Shown here in pieces: positions 1-8,846 of a stretch of 64,000 nucleotides of DNA. The DNA comes from an uncultured Acetatifactor sp. Its GTDB lineage: Bacteria; Bacillota; Clostridia; Lachnospirales; Lachnospiraceae. The translations under genes and the position numbers were made by a program. The notes beneath the pieces are model-generated. The model searched no databases, had not been told where the DNA came from, and worked only from the letters and a program-made list of their open reading frames with translations. Position 1 is the stretch's first letter. Each line of letters begins with the position of its first letter. Where the stretch lies: NCBI GenBank assembly GCA_910578215.1, contig CAJTPH010000022.1:6333-70332 (forward strand), in the 5' to 3' direction.

Positions 1-2
1 TA

Positions 3-1124
3 TCTTATGCCGGAATCGTCTCCATGATTATTTCGGCGGGGACGATCGTATCCAGCCTGCAGAGTGACCGTCTCACGCGCAGGCTGGGAACCGGCAGGGT
101 GACTGCTTTCAGTGTGGCGATAACGGCGGCTGCTCTTTTTGGTTTTTCCTTCAGCAATTCCTTTGCGGTCCTATGCCTTTGGGCGGTTCCGTATGGTCTG
201 GGCGCGGGAAGTGTGGACGCCTCCGTCAACAATTATGCGGCTTTGCATTATGGCAGCAATCATATGAGCTGGCTTCACTGCATGTGGGGCATCGGCGCGG
301 CTGCGGGTCCCTATGTGATGGGATGGGTGCTGACCGGAGGGCAGGGCTGGAGCATGGGATATCGCTATATAGGCTTGGTCCAGGTGGTTTTGACGGCGGT
401 CCTGCTGTTCAGCCTGCCTCTTTGGAGGGAGCGGACGGCTGAGGGCGTCCGCCCGGCGGCGCGGGGCAGGGAGGCCGGCGGCCCGGCTGCGGAGGGTTCT
501 ATAGCCGGGCAGGAGCAGGGCCATGTCCTTACATTGCGGGAAATCATAAGGATTCCCGGCGCCAGGGAGGTAATGGCGGCTTTTTTCTGCTATTGTGCCC
601 TGGAAGCTACGGCGGGGCTTTGGGCAAGCAGCTATCTTGTGCTTCATCATGGTATGGATACCCAGGCCGCTGCAGGCTTTGCAAGTATGTTTTATATCGG
701 CATTACCGTTGGACGTGCCGCCAGCGGTTTCATTGCCATGAAGCTGAACGATACCAAAATGATTCGCATGGGGATGTGTATTATGGCGGCGGGATGTGCG
801 ACCCTGCTGCTTCCTCTTGGCAGCGCCGTGGCTCTGGGGGGATTGGTGCTGGTCGGGTTAGGCTGTGCCCCGGTATATCCCTGTATCATTCATTCGACGC
901 CCGCCCACTTCGGAGAGGAACGGTCGCAGGCCCTGGTGGGTGTCCAGATGGCAAGCGCCTATACAGGGACCTGTTTGATGCCGCCGCTTTTCGGTCTGAT
1001 CGCCAACCATATCGATGTAATGTGGTTTCCGGCGTTTCTCGGAGTGATACTGCTGCTTATGGCGGTCATGCATGAGAAGCTGGTGAGGAAAACCTCCGCG
1101 GATACGGGGTGGCCGGATGCCTGA
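3..1124 (+). CDS. MFS transporter, 5' end outside window
   Basis: Polytopic inner-membrane protein of the major facilitator superfamily. The reading frame is open from the first bases of the window, so the true start lies upstream; the first ATG seen, at 24, is inside the fold. About 373 residues are visible, with hydrophobic helices throughout and a hydrophilic central loop (about residues 145-175 of the visible part) between the two six-helix halves. The short basic loop near the N-terminus with LTRRLGTGRV is of the kind found between helices 2 and 3 of MFS proteins. The sequence resembles sugar or fucose-permease-like MFS members, but the substrate cannot be told. No terminator was seen after the stop. 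Confidence 0.85.
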   Translation, partial: SYAGIVSMIISAGTIVSSLQSDRLTRRLGTGRVTAFSVAITAAALFGFSFSNSFAVLCLWAVPYGLGAGSVDASVNNYAALHYGSNHMSWLHCMWGIGAAAGPYVMGWVLTGGQGWSMGYRYIGLVQVVLTAVLLFSLPLWRERTAEGVRPAARGREAGGPAAEGSIAGQEQGHVLTLREIIRIPGAREVMAAFFCYCALEATAGLWASSYLVLHHGMDTQAAAGFASMFYIGITVGRAASGFIAMKLNDTKMIRMGMCIMAAGCATLLLPLGSAVALGGLVLVGLGCAPVYPCIIHSTPAHFGEERSQALVGVQMASAYTGTCLMPPLFGLIANHIDVMWFPAFLGVILLLMAVMHEKLVRKTSADTGWPDA

Positions 1125-1451
1125 GCTTTATGTGCCGTTAAAAAACAAAGCGCCGGTCCGGGATACGGATAGAGAGAGTTGTCTAAAATATACAAGAAGC
1201 ATATTTATAAATTATTAAAAAGTACTAAATTATAAATTAGTATATTGCAATGTATAATAGCGTATGATATAGTGAACCTGACAAGAAACAGTACTGCATT
1301 ATAAAAGCGCAAAAAAGTGCCGGAAGGGCAGTGCAAAACAACCGGAGCGCAGGTATTGTCACATGGGATATCGGAGGCAGAAGGCAATGAAGGGCTTAGC
1401 CGAGGGAGGATATCGGGCAGTGCCGGCGCGGGCAATGAAAGGAGGAGCTGC
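1125..1451. other. intergenic region with promoter and palindrome
   Basis: AT-rich spacer of 327 bases between the MFS gene and the PadR gene. It holds a near-perfect 20-bp palindrome at 1223-1242 (TACTAA arms) followed by TATAAT at 1253-1258. The palindrome covers the place where a -35 element would lie, which suggests an operator. The region downstream, to 1451, has no convincing gene; a 33-codon ORF from 1117 has no supporting features. Confidence 0.5.
1223..1258 (+). promoter_or_regulatory. candidate PadR promoter/operator
   Basis: Palindrome TACTAAATTATAAATTAGTA at 1223-1242 (two central mismatches) sits just before a TATAAT -10 at 1253-1258. The -35 region falls within the palindrome and is weak. 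PadR proteins commonly repress their own promoter by binding such inverted repeats; the link to the gene at 1452 is inferred from position. Confidence 0.45.
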
Positions 1452-1757
1452 ATGAATACGCAGTTAAAAAAGGGTGCGTTAGAGTTGTGTGTGTTGTCAC
1501 AGCTGGCGAGAGGAGATAAGTACGGCTATGAGCTGACGGAGAAGATATCCTGTGAGATGTCGATTGCCGGCGGGACGCTGTACCCCATCTTAAGGAAGCT
1601 GAAGGAGGACGATTATGTGAACACCTATCTGGTGGAGTCGGGGTCCGGTCCTGCAAGGAAGTATTATCAGCTGACGGAGAAGGGCAGACAGTATCAGAGC
1701 GCAGTGAGAAAGGAATGGGAGGATTTTGCGGCGGCGGTAAACAGGCTGCTGGCTTAA
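1452..1757 (+). CDS. PadR family transcriptional regulator
   Basis: Winged-helix DNA-binding regulator of 101 residues. The N-terminal LKKGALELCVLSQL, the YGYEL helix and the TLYPILRKLKEDDYV recognition-helix segment are the PadR hallmark; GPARKYYQLTEKG forms the wing. The start at 1452 was chosen because GGAGG stands about 7 bases before it; a longer in-frame reading from 1317 has no ribosome binding site. The next gene encodes a HAAS-DUF4097 protein. PadR plus HAAS pairs recur in Firmicutes, with the regulator thought to act on the operon. A second such operon lies at 25650-30207. Confidence 0.9.
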   Translation: MNTQLKKGALELCVLSQLARGDKYGYELTEKISCEMSIAGGTLYPILRKLKEDDYVNTYLVESGSGPARKYYQLTEKGRQYQSAVRKEWEDFAAAVNRLLA

Positions 1758-1853
1758 GGATAGATATTACGACGGAAGCGGACAATGATATTGGACGGCA
1801 GAGCGGAAATAGAGTTTGACAATGGCGCATACGGCGCAGAAATGAGGAGAAAA

Positions 1854-3122
1854 ATGACGAGAGCAGAATATTTGAGCAAGCTTCAGGAACAGCTTGAAAA
1901 GTTTGGAAATGAGCTGCAGCAGGAAATTATGGAGGACTATAGCCAGCATTTTGCGGAGGGCGAGGCAGCGGGCAGGACGGACGACGATATCATTGAGGAG
2001 CTGGGAAATATCGAAGATATGATCCGGGAGCTTAAATCTGTGGAGGTACAGCCTGACGAGAGTATCCGCAACGCAGCGCAGACCCAGGACGGGCAGGGAT
2101 GCGGCGAAGACCATAATGCCGCGCAGAGCGAAGCCGGAACGGACGGTCAGAATGGGGAGGCAGAGCAGCTTTCGGTTCCCAATGACGAAGCGCGCAAGGG
2201 AGCATTTAAGGGAGTAGTCCTGAAGACGGGCGTGGCGGATATCGTTCTGGTACAGTCGGAGGATGACGCGGTTCATGTGGATTACCGGAATGACGGCAGT
2301 ATGGAAGACAAGATGAAATATGAGTTTTACCAATACGAGAAGGACGGGATATTTTATGCCGGCGTCAGGAGAAACAAGAATTATAATGACGGCAAGCAGC
2401 GTTCCTTCAGCATTGGTCCCACAACGATAACCTTCCACAATAATTTTAACGTAGGGTCAAGAAACGAAAATATTATATTGATTGCCAGAGTGCCCAAGCA
2501 GATACCGGAGGTCAAAACGGAGACTTCCAGCGGAAATATCGAGGCGGGCAAGCTTGCGGTCACAAAGCTGAAGAGCGTTACGGCCAGCGGAGATGTAAAG
2601 ATTTCCGAATCCGTGCTTGAGAAGCTGGAGGCTACCACGGCCAGCGGAGATATAGAGATCGAAAACGTCACGGTGGAGAAGCAGGATTGCACCACCGCCA
2701 GCGGCGACATTCAACTGAAGGGAATTAAGAGCTGCAAGACGGGTCTTGTGACGGCATCCGGCGACGTGGCATGCAGGGAAATGACTTCCGAGAAAATAGA
2801 TGTGAAGACAGCCAGCGGAGACGTTGACGTGAAGGCAGACGCGGGGCAGTATCACCTGATAACAGCCAGCGGCGATGTTGAGCTGCAAACTGCCATGGCG
2901 CCCGAAAGGGTGGAGGTAACGACTGCCAGCGGAGATATAAATCTTGTGCTGCAGGCGGTGGAAGGAGCGGAGGTCAAGACAAACAGCCGTTCCGGAGATA
3001 TTTCCCTTAACCAGAAGGGCAACAAAATAGATGCCAGGAGCGGAAATGTGTACACCTTTGGAGACGGCGCCTGCAAGGTATCCGCAGTAACCGTTTCGGG
3101 TGATATTGCAATCCGTCTATAG
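1854..3122 (+). CDS. HAAS (DUF1700)-like plus DUF4097 beta-repeat protein
   Basis: Protein of 422 residues. Residues 1-60 (TRAEYLSKLQEQLEKF, EEIMEDYSQHF, DIIEELGN) match the HAAS/DUF1700 helical domain that accompanies PadR regulators. The C-terminal half is a DUF4097 putative adhesin domain built of short strands with recurring TASGD turns (about ten copies), as in a right-handed beta-solenoid. No signal peptide or membrane segment is evident. The start at 1854 has GAGGAG directly before it; the frame extends upstream to 1785 without a ribosome binding site. It is probably co-transcribed with padR 96 bases upstream. In the second PadR operon the HAAS and DUF4097 parts are separate genes, so this is a fused version. 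The stop overlaps the convergent gene by 6 bases. Function unknown. Confidence 0.8.
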   Translation: MTRAEYLSKLQEQLEKFGNELQQEIMEDYSQHFAEGEAAGRTDDDIIEELGNIEDMIRELKSVEVQPDESIRNAAQTQDGQGCGEDHNAAQSEAGTDGQNGEAEQLSVPNDEARKGAFKGVVLKTGVADIVLVQSEDDAVHVDYRNDGSMEDKMKYEFYQYEKDGIFYAGVRRNKNYNDGKQRSFSIGPTTITFHNNFNVGSRNENIILIARVPKQIPEVKTETSSGNIEAGKLAVTKLKSVTASGDVKISESVLEKLEATTASGDIEIENVTVEKQDCTTASGDIQLKGIKSCKTGLVTASGDVACREMTSEKIDVKTASGDVDVKADAGQYHLITASGDVELQTAMAPERVEVTTASGDINLVLQAVEGAEVKTNSRSGDISLNQKGNKIDARSGNVYTFGDGACKVSAVTVSGDIAIRL

Positions 3123-4052
3123 GCCGGTTTTGTAAAGAGTCATTCCCTTTTGAGAGTAGACGGGGGTAAACAGCTCGTAAAAGGCAGGCTCGCTGACATG
3201 ATATTCTGCGTGCTCATAGGCAGATATAATAACGTAAGAGATGTTATATTTTTCATAGAGGTCCAGATGCTCTGCGGGCTGCTCAAACATGAGCCGCAGA
3301 GCATTTTTTCGTTCCGAGGTGTCCAGTCCGTGAAAATAGAGGAAGGAGTCGGAGCCGCAGAAGATGTTTCGCCCGGTCAGGGAGGCAATCTCGTTGTTAT
3401 GTCGGTTGGTGGTCAGGAAGACGGCGTCTGCGGGAGTGTTTTCCGCCACATATTCAGCCAGGGAAACCTGACCTGTGCTAAAAAGCTGATATTTGGATGT
3501 CCATTCCCGCCCCAGGGTGAGCACGCCGGAAAGGGCGGCAAAAAACAGGAAGCAGGCTGCAAAGAGCTTCGTTCCTTTTGAGGCCTTTAGCTTTTGGTAT
3601 AGGTCCACGCCATAGTCGGCGGCGCCAAGACAGAGTAACAGGTATGCCACATAGAGCAGCTTATTGTTGTCATAGGTGTTGGGAGTAAAGACGATCAGCT
3701 CCCCAAGCCACCAGAGGAAGAAGGCCGGCAGGAAAAGGGGAGCCTTCCTGCGGCTGCAGGCGCAGATGCCGCCAAAGATCAGCAGGAGGGGAACGCCTAT
3801 GTTTTTGATGTAAAACCAGAGATAAAAATCGCCCTGGTTGCCCCAGTTGAAGTATCCTCTGACAAAACCTCCCTCGGATACCTGCCCGAAGGTCCAGAAC
3901 AAAAGCTGGGGAACGGCGAAAATAAGCACGGGCAGCAAATACAGGCCCCAGCCGGACAATAACTCTCTGGGACCGTTTTTTCTGAGATATGATATCAGCA
4001 GGCAGATTCCGTAAATAACGGCTGCTATGAAAACGGATATGCCTGTCAGCAT
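3117..4052 (-). CDS. GT-C-like membrane protein, C-terminal part of a split gene
   Basis: Encodes 311 residues: about six hydrophobic helices followed by a soluble tail of roughly 120 residues (TPADAVFLTTNRHNNE, NISYVIISAYEHAEY). It continues the protein of 4052-5236 in another frame. The ATG at 4052-4050 overlaps the upstream stop as TGATG, and the five-G run just before could serve as a ribosome binding site, so translation by stop-restart is possible. Adding one base to the G run would restore a single reading frame of 706 residues. The tail resembles the soluble ends of membrane glycosyltransferases that use lipid-linked sugars. Whether the split is real, phase-variable or a sequence error cannot be told here. 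Confidence 0.6.
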   Translation of the reverse strand: MLTGISVFIAAVIYGICLLISYLRKNGPRELLSGWGLYLLPVLIFAVPQLLFWTFGQVSEGGFVRGYFNWGNQGDFYLWFYIKNIGVPLLLIFGGICACSRRKAPLFLPAFFLWWLGELIVFTPNTYDNNKLLYVAYLLLCLGAADYGVDLYQKLKASKGTKLFAACFLFFAALSGVLTLGREWTSKYQLFSTGQVSLAEYVAENTPADAVFLTTNRHNNEIASLTGRNIFCGSDSFLYFHGLDTSERKNALRLMFEQPAEHLDLYEKYNISYVIISAYEHAEYHVSEPAFYELFTPVYSQKGMTLYKTGL

Positions 4053-5236
4053 CAGCCCCCTGCCGTAATCCTGCCGCTGCGGTTCAGGTATTGGAGCAGG
4101 CACATAATCGTCAAAAAGGCTCCCAGTACGGCTGCGCCTGTTACGCGGACCTTCCTGGATTCGGGGACGACTCTGTTCCGCAGCCAGAGCAGGAGCCAGA
4201 CCGCGCTGACGATTCCGGCGCTTAGGAAGGAGTGCGTGTGGATCATGGGAAGCGATGCGGCAAAAAGCCCTGCCAGGGGAAAGTATTTTCTGCGGTCCTC
4301 CTTTCCGAATGCCGCATGGTACAGGAGCCACAGGGTAGGAAAAAGAGCCGCGTAGCCAAAGAGGGTGGCGCGCTGGGGAAGGAGCATATCGGCAATGATG
4401 TTTACCCAGCGGATATTTTCGTTTACAAGATTGGTGGGGGTCAGATAAAAGCCTGTGAAAATGTCCGAGAAGGCGTATCTTTGATCCCTTGCCCAGTTCA
4501 TGAAATAGGCGAAGCCAAGCCCGCCGTTTAAGAAAAACAGAAGCAGGGTCAGCATGGATTTGCTTAAGGAGCCAAAAAGGCTGCGGGCAAACAGATATAC
4601 GCTGCCAAAAACCTGTATCATGGCAAACACCATGGGGAATATGTAGGCAAAGCGCAGGGAGGAGCCCAGGAGGTAAAGGCTGGAGGATATGCTGTCCGAC
4701 AGAAACGGGTAGGAGAGCTTCATGCCGGGCATAATGGAGTATTCGGGAGGGAAGGTGTGCTGTGTGGCGATGCTGGTGATAAAGCCCAGGTGCATATTCA
4801 TGTCGCCGTAGGTGCATTGTCCTGCCCAGAGGCTGCCGTCGTCATGGGGCAGCAGGGTGTGGGTATGGAGAAGGTAACACCAGATGGCGGTAACAAAAAT
4901 CAGAAGAATTATAAATAACCCGTGTTGTTTTATTGAGCCGGGCAGTTGGCTGAAGCCTGCTCTTACGGATTCGCGGCGCCGGAGGGCGGCAATATAGACG
5001 GGAAGTGCTGCCAGTGCCGCAAGTATGTGTGAAAAAAGGGTAAAATCAAAGAAAAAGGAAAACAGTATGGGGAGCCAGGTCAGCATGAGGGAGCCGGCAG
5101 CGCTGCCGACGAGCAGCTTGATCAGAGGATTTTCTTTTGTGTATATGGTAAAGACCAGCAGGATGCCGGATAGCTGGAAAAACAAAAAGTATGCTGCTGC
5201 AAGAATATCGCCTGTTATTGTACCGTATATGGTCAT
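4052..5236 (-). CDS. GT-C-like membrane glycosyltransferase, N-terminal part of a split gene
   Basis: Multispanning membrane protein of 394 residues with about nine hydrophobic helices. The first long outer loop carries LPHDDGSLWAGQCTYGDMN, with acidic residues placed as in GT-C glycosyltransferases (PMT or DUF2298-like), which transfer sugars from polyprenyl phosphates at the outer membrane face. The frame stops at 4052 in the middle of the helical region; the rest of the protein is at 3117-4052. A good promoter lies upstream on the minus strand at 5398-5426. An acyltransferase and another GT-C-like protein are divergently encoded, so a cell-surface glycan role is likely but inferred. Confidence 0.6.
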   Translation of the reverse strand: MTIYGTITGDILAAAYFLFFQLSGILLVFTIYTKENPLIKLLVGSAAGSLMLTWLPILFSFFFDFTLFSHILAALAALPVYIAALRRRESVRAGFSQLPGSIKQHGLFIILLIFVTAIWCYLLHTHTLLPHDDGSLWAGQCTYGDMNMHLGFITSIATQHTFPPEYSIMPGMKLSYPFLSDSISSSLYLLGSSLRFAYIFPMVFAMIQVFGSVYLFARSLFGSLSKSMLTLLLFFLNGGLGFAYFMNWARDQRYAFSDIFTGFYLTPTNLVNENIRWVNIIADMLLPQRATLFGYAALFPTLWLLYHAAFGKEDRRKYFPLAGLFAASLPMIHTHSFLSAGIVSAVWLLLWLRNRVVPESRKVRVTGAAVLGAFLTIMCLLQYLNRSGRITAGG

Positions 5237-5397
5237 TTGTTACCTCCGTTGTGCTGCCGGTTAGTGGGCAGTTTTTGTGCTCTATCAGGCATGGTTCCGG
5301 CTTTTGCGGCCGTGTCCTTTTTTGCGCTTATAGGCATGACCTTGCCTGCCGCCCCGGTATTGTCGCCTGGTGCGCGGACCCTGCGCACACCGAAATC

Positions 5398-5426
5398 ATT
5401 ATAGCACTTTCGTTTTTTTTGCGCAA
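5398..5426 (-). promoter_or_regulatory. promoter of the split membrane protein gene
   Basis: On the minus strand TTGCGC (5426-5421), a 17-base spacer rich in A, and a perfect TATAAT (5403-5398) form a sigma-A type promoter pointing at the gene that starts at 5236. Confidence 0.6.
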
Positions 5427-5463
5427 CGGGGCAGGCAGGTTGTCTATTGTGTATTTTGGGCGG

Positions 5464-5575
5464 GTTTGGTATAATGTTGACACAAAAGGACGTTGTGTCA
5501 ACTACTGATTCCATATGCGCTGAAGCGCATGGGATTATGGTATAATGTTGACACAAAAGGACGTTGTGTCAACTT
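5464..5575 (+). repeat. two-hairpin repeat array, family A, with promoter
   Basis: Two copies of a 71-bp unit, the second partial. Each starts TATAATG, then hairpin 1 (GTTGACACAA / TTGTGTCAAC), then CTGATTCC and hairpin 2 (ATGCGCT / AGCGCAT). The first TATAAT (5470-5475) has TTGTGT 17 bases upstream, a plausible promoter for the acyltransferase gene, so the repeats would lie in its leader. The same family occurs at 28644-28817 and, degenerate, at 47053-47130, with base changes on both sides of each stem, which points to a conserved fold. Confidence 0.7.
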
Positions 5576-5591
5576 GATGGAGGGACAGGCT

Positions 5592-6728
5592 GTGCGGGAG
5601 GGTCAAAATAAGCGGATGGCAAATTTGGAGCTGCTGCGGTGTGTGGCAATGATGATGGTGGTTGTGCTGCACTATCTGGGTAAGGGCGGGCTGCTTCCCG
5701 ATCTGGCGGGAGAGGACATGGGGGCGTACGGAGCGGCGGCGTGGACGCTGGAGACGCTCTGTATCGTTGCTGTGAATGTCTATATGTTTATCAGCGGGTA
5801 TTTTCTGAGCGGCTCCGCTTTTAGGCTGAGCAGGCTGGTACGGCTGTATCTTCAGGTTTGGGTATATTCGGCGTTCTTCGGGCTTTTGGGGGCGCTTACG
5901 GGAGTGCTGGCGGAGACGGCGTTTGACACCCATTATATCTTAACCTTGATTTTTCCCGTGACAATGGGGCACTATTGGTTTATGACGGCTTATGTATTTC
6001 TGTATCTTCTTCTGCCTTTTGTGGGGATGGCGGTAAGGCAGATGTCAAAGATACAGCTTAAGACGGCGGTTGTGCTGCTTTTTCTGGTGTTTTGCATCGC
6101 AAAAAGCGTGCTGCCTGTCCGGCTGGAGATGGACGGGCAGGGCTATGACTGTCTCTGGTATCTGTGCGTTTTTGCAGCGGCGGCTTATGTGCGCAGGTTT
6201 GGCGCAGGCTTTCTGGAAGGGAAGGGCAGAAGCCTTTTGCTGTATATCGGGTGCTGCGGTTTGATTCTGGCAGGAACCTTCGGGCTGCGGGCGGTATATC
6301 TGCGGACGGGAAGCTTCGGAAGGATGCTGCAGATGTTCCTGGAGTATAATCATATTCTGCCTTTTCTGGCGGCGGCAGGGCTGTTTGGGGTATTCAGGGG
6401 AATGCAGGTGAAAGGAAGAATAGCGGACGTTATCAATCGTGTGGCGCCCTATACATTGGGCGTTTATCTGCTTCATGAGAATCTTGGGCTGCGCTATTCC
6501 TGGCAGAGCTGGCTGGGAGCGGAGAGGATAAGCACCGTCTGGGGGCTGCTGCTTGGGACGCTGGCGGCTGTTGCCGTGGTTTTTGTATGCGGCATTGCAG
6601 TGGATATGGTTAGAAAAAGCGTTATGGATCTGTTCAACCGTATTTTGCTTAAATTGGGCTTTTACAGGCGGATAGCAGAGGGAATCGAGAGAATCGACGG
6701 CTATTTTGCCGTGAAGGCGCAGGATTAG
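5592..6728 (+). CDS. acyltransferase 3 family membrane protein
   Basis: Integral membrane protein of 378 residues with about ten helices. The N-terminal NLELLRCVAMMMVVVLHY segment, with the conserved Arg and the His of the LHY motif, is characteristic of acyltransferase family 3 (O-acetylation of surface polysaccharides, lipid or peptidoglycan sugars). The frame is open further upstream. GTG at 5592 was chosen because GGAGG stands 8 bases before it; ATG at 5577 and ATG at 5616 are alternatives without good spacing. Its leader is formed by the repeat array at 5470-5575. The next gene, also a membrane protein, starts 95 bases downstream. Confidence 0.8.
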   Translation: MREGQNKRMANLELLRCVAMMMVVVLHYLGKGGLLPDLAGEDMGAYGAAAWTLETLCIVAVNVYMFISGYFLSGSAFRLSRLVRLYLQVWVYSAFFGLLGALTGVLAETAFDTHYILTLIFPVTMGHYWFMTAYVFLYLLLPFVGMAVRQMSKIQLKTAVVLLFLVFCIAKSVLPVRLEMDGQGYDCLWYLCVFAAAAYVRRFGAGFLEGKGRSLLLYIGCCGLILAGTFGLRAVYLRTGSFGRMLQMFLEYNHILPFLAAAGLFGVFRGMQVKGRIADVINRVAPYTLGVYLLHENLGLRYSWQSWLGAERISTVWGLLLGTLAAVAVVFVCGIAVDMVRKSVMDLFNRILLKLGFYRRIAEGIERIDGYFAVKAQD

Positions 6729-6823
6729 GACGGAAGCGGAAGGGCAGATTCAGAGAGAACGGAAGCGTATGGACAACAGCAGAGGCGCGGAAGCGAAGAA
6801 CATAATTTCAGAAGGGACTGGCT

Positions 6824-8842
6824 ATGGAAAACAGAAAGCTTAAGATCAGACGGATGGTGGCGGGTGAGAAAAATATACTGGAAAATATAGCGCTGGTGCT
6901 GCTTGCCTTTTATCCGCTGCGCCATATCGCCTGGGGGCTGGACCTTTGGGACACAGGCTATAATTATGCCAATTTTCAATACATGGGAACGGAGCATATG
7001 GACCCCATGTGGCTTTTTTCCACCTATCTGGCGAATGCGGCGGGAAACCTGCTGACCAGGCTTCCCAACGGCGGTACGCTTCTGGGGATGAACCTGTATA
7101 CCGGGCTGTTTGCCGGCGTGCTGGGGCTTGTTGGGTATTTTTTTTGTACAAGAGCGCTTCGGATTCCCAGACCGCTTGCCTTTGCGGGCGAATTTGCCGC
7201 GCTCAGCCTCTGCTGGTGCCCGACGGCGCTTTTATATAATTATCTGACCTATATATTATTTCTCGGTTGTGCCGTTTTGCTGTATTATGGCTTGGTTAAG
7301 GAAAAAAGGGGCTGTTTGATTGCGGCGGGAGCCTGCCTGGGGACAAATGTGCTGGTGCGCTTTTCAAATCTTCCCGAGATGGCGATGATAGCTGCGGTTT
7401 GGGCGTATGACGTGATTCTTTGGACGGAGGAGCGGAACGCGGCGAGGAGCGGTGTCCAGGGCGCGGGGAAGCCGGGTTTTTGGCGCAGACTGTTCTCCCA
7501 TACAGGCTGGTGCCTGCTTGGATATGTGTCCGCGCTTGGGGTCCTGCTTGGGTGGATACAGCTGCGATATGGGCTGGACGAGTATGCGGCAGGAATTGCC
7601 AGGCTGTTTTCCATGACCGACAATGCCACGGATTATAAGCCGGCGGCAATGCTTATGGGTTTAATCGGCGTCTACGTGGAAAACCTGTACTGGGTGGCGC
7701 GGATATTTGTTATTATTGCCGGCGGCCTGGCGGTGTTTGCGGCGGCAGGGTTCGTAGAGGGGCTGCTGGACCGCGGGGGAAAAATTATGCGGATGGCGGC
7801 TCAGGCCGTCCATGTGGCAATCAGGGTGCTGTGGGGGGCGGTCTGTATCGCTATGCTCTGGTGGCTTTATGCCAGAAAATTCTGTTCGTTTATGTATTAC
7901 ACCTATGATTCCATGCTGCGTCCGGGTGTACTTTTTTTGATGCTGGCCATGTTCATCGCGGTGATCCGTATTTTTCACAGGAAAAGCCCCAGGGAGGAGA
8001 AGCTCATAAGCGGGATGGTGATTTTGATTATTTTCCTGACCTCCCTGGGCAGCAATAACAACGTTTATCCCAGCCTGAATAACCTGTTTATTGCCGCGCC
8101 CTATACGCTTTGGGAGAGCTGGAGGTTTGTCAGGGATGTGAAGGACAAAAAATTCAGACATAACATAACGCTTGCTTCCTTTCCGGTAAAGGGGATTCTC
8201 ATTGCCTTTCTGGCAATGTGCCTGTTCCAGTTCGGGCTTTTCGGCGCGGGTTTTTCGTTTGCGGAGGCAACCGGAGTGCAGGACGTGTCCGCAAGGGTGG
8301 AGAACAATGAGGTGCTGAAAAATATAGGCATGAGCCCTCAGAAGGCGCAGTGGATGACGGAAATCGGCTCCTATGTGGAGGAGAACGGGCTGCGGGGAAG
8401 GGAGGTTATCCTGTATGGGAATATTCCCGCTCTGTCCTATTATCTCCAGATGCCCTCCGCCTTTAACCCCTGGAGCTGCCTGGACTCCTTCAGCCGGGGG
8501 GCAATGGAGGAGGCGCTGGAGGAGGTTTCAGCCGGGATGTGGGGAGAGGAGGCGCCCGGTGAGGCTTCAGACGGAAGTTTTGAGGAGACGCCCGGTGAGG
8601 TATCGGCGGAAATTGATAAAAAAGAAGCGCCTGTTATTATAATGGACTGGGAATATGTGCTGTATTTGGAGGAGGGGACTGCGGCACTGGAGGCGGCAGG
8701 CATCGATGAGCGGAGACGGAATAAGATAGCAGAGGACGAAAAGCTGCTTCTCCTGAGGGATTTCATGGAGAGATGGGGATATCGGCAGACCTTTGAAAAC
8801 GGTAAGTTTTATGTGTACCGCAGTATACCGGGAGAGGATTAG
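6824..8842 (+). CDS. GT-C-like multispanning membrane protein
   Basis: Membrane protein of 672 residues with about twelve to thirteen helices. The first outer loop has GLDLWDTGYNYANFQYM, with Asp residues placed as in GT-C glycosyltransferases. A hydrophilic loop near residues 190-220 and an acidic, repeat-like stretch near residues 565-605 (EEAPGEASDG, EETPGEVSAE) interrupt the soluble C-terminal part, which ends in a small domain (LLRDFMERWGYRQTF). The start ATG at 6824 is preceded by AGAAGGG. It lies between the acyltransferase and the response-regulator gene, which begins 4 bases after its stop, so all three may share a transcript. A role in surface glycan assembly is likely; the acceptor is unknown. 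Confidence 0.6.
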   Translation: MENRKLKIRRMVAGEKNILENIALVLLAFYPLRHIAWGLDLWDTGYNYANFQYMGTEHMDPMWLFSTYLANAAGNLLTRLPNGGTLLGMNLYTGLFAGVLGLVGYFFCTRALRIPRPLAFAGEFAALSLCWCPTALLYNYLTYILFLGCAVLLYYGLVKEKRGCLIAAGACLGTNVLVRFSNLPEMAMIAAVWAYDVILWTEERNAARSGVQGAGKPGFWRRLFSHTGWCLLGYVSALGVLLGWIQLRYGLDEYAAGIARLFSMTDNATDYKPAAMLMGLIGVYVENLYWVARIFVIIAGGLAVFAAAGFVEGLLDRGGKIMRMAAQAVHVAIRVLWGAVCIAMLWWLYARKFCSFMYYTYDSMLRPGVLFLMLAMFIAVIRIFHRKSPREEKLISGMVILIIFLTSLGSNNNVYPSLNNLFIAAPYTLWESWRFVRDVKDKKFRHNITLASFPVKGILIAFLAMCLFQFGLFGAGFSFAEATGVQDVSARVENNEVLKNIGMSPQKAQWMTEIGSYVEENGLRGREVILYGNIPALSYYLQMPSAFNPWSCLDSFSRGAMEEALEEVSAGMWGEEAPGEASDGSFEETPGEVSAEIDKKEAPVIIMDWEYVLYLEEGTAALEAAGIDERRRNKIAEDEKLLLLRDFMERWGYRQTFENGKFYVYRSIPGED

Positions 8843-8846
8843 GGCT

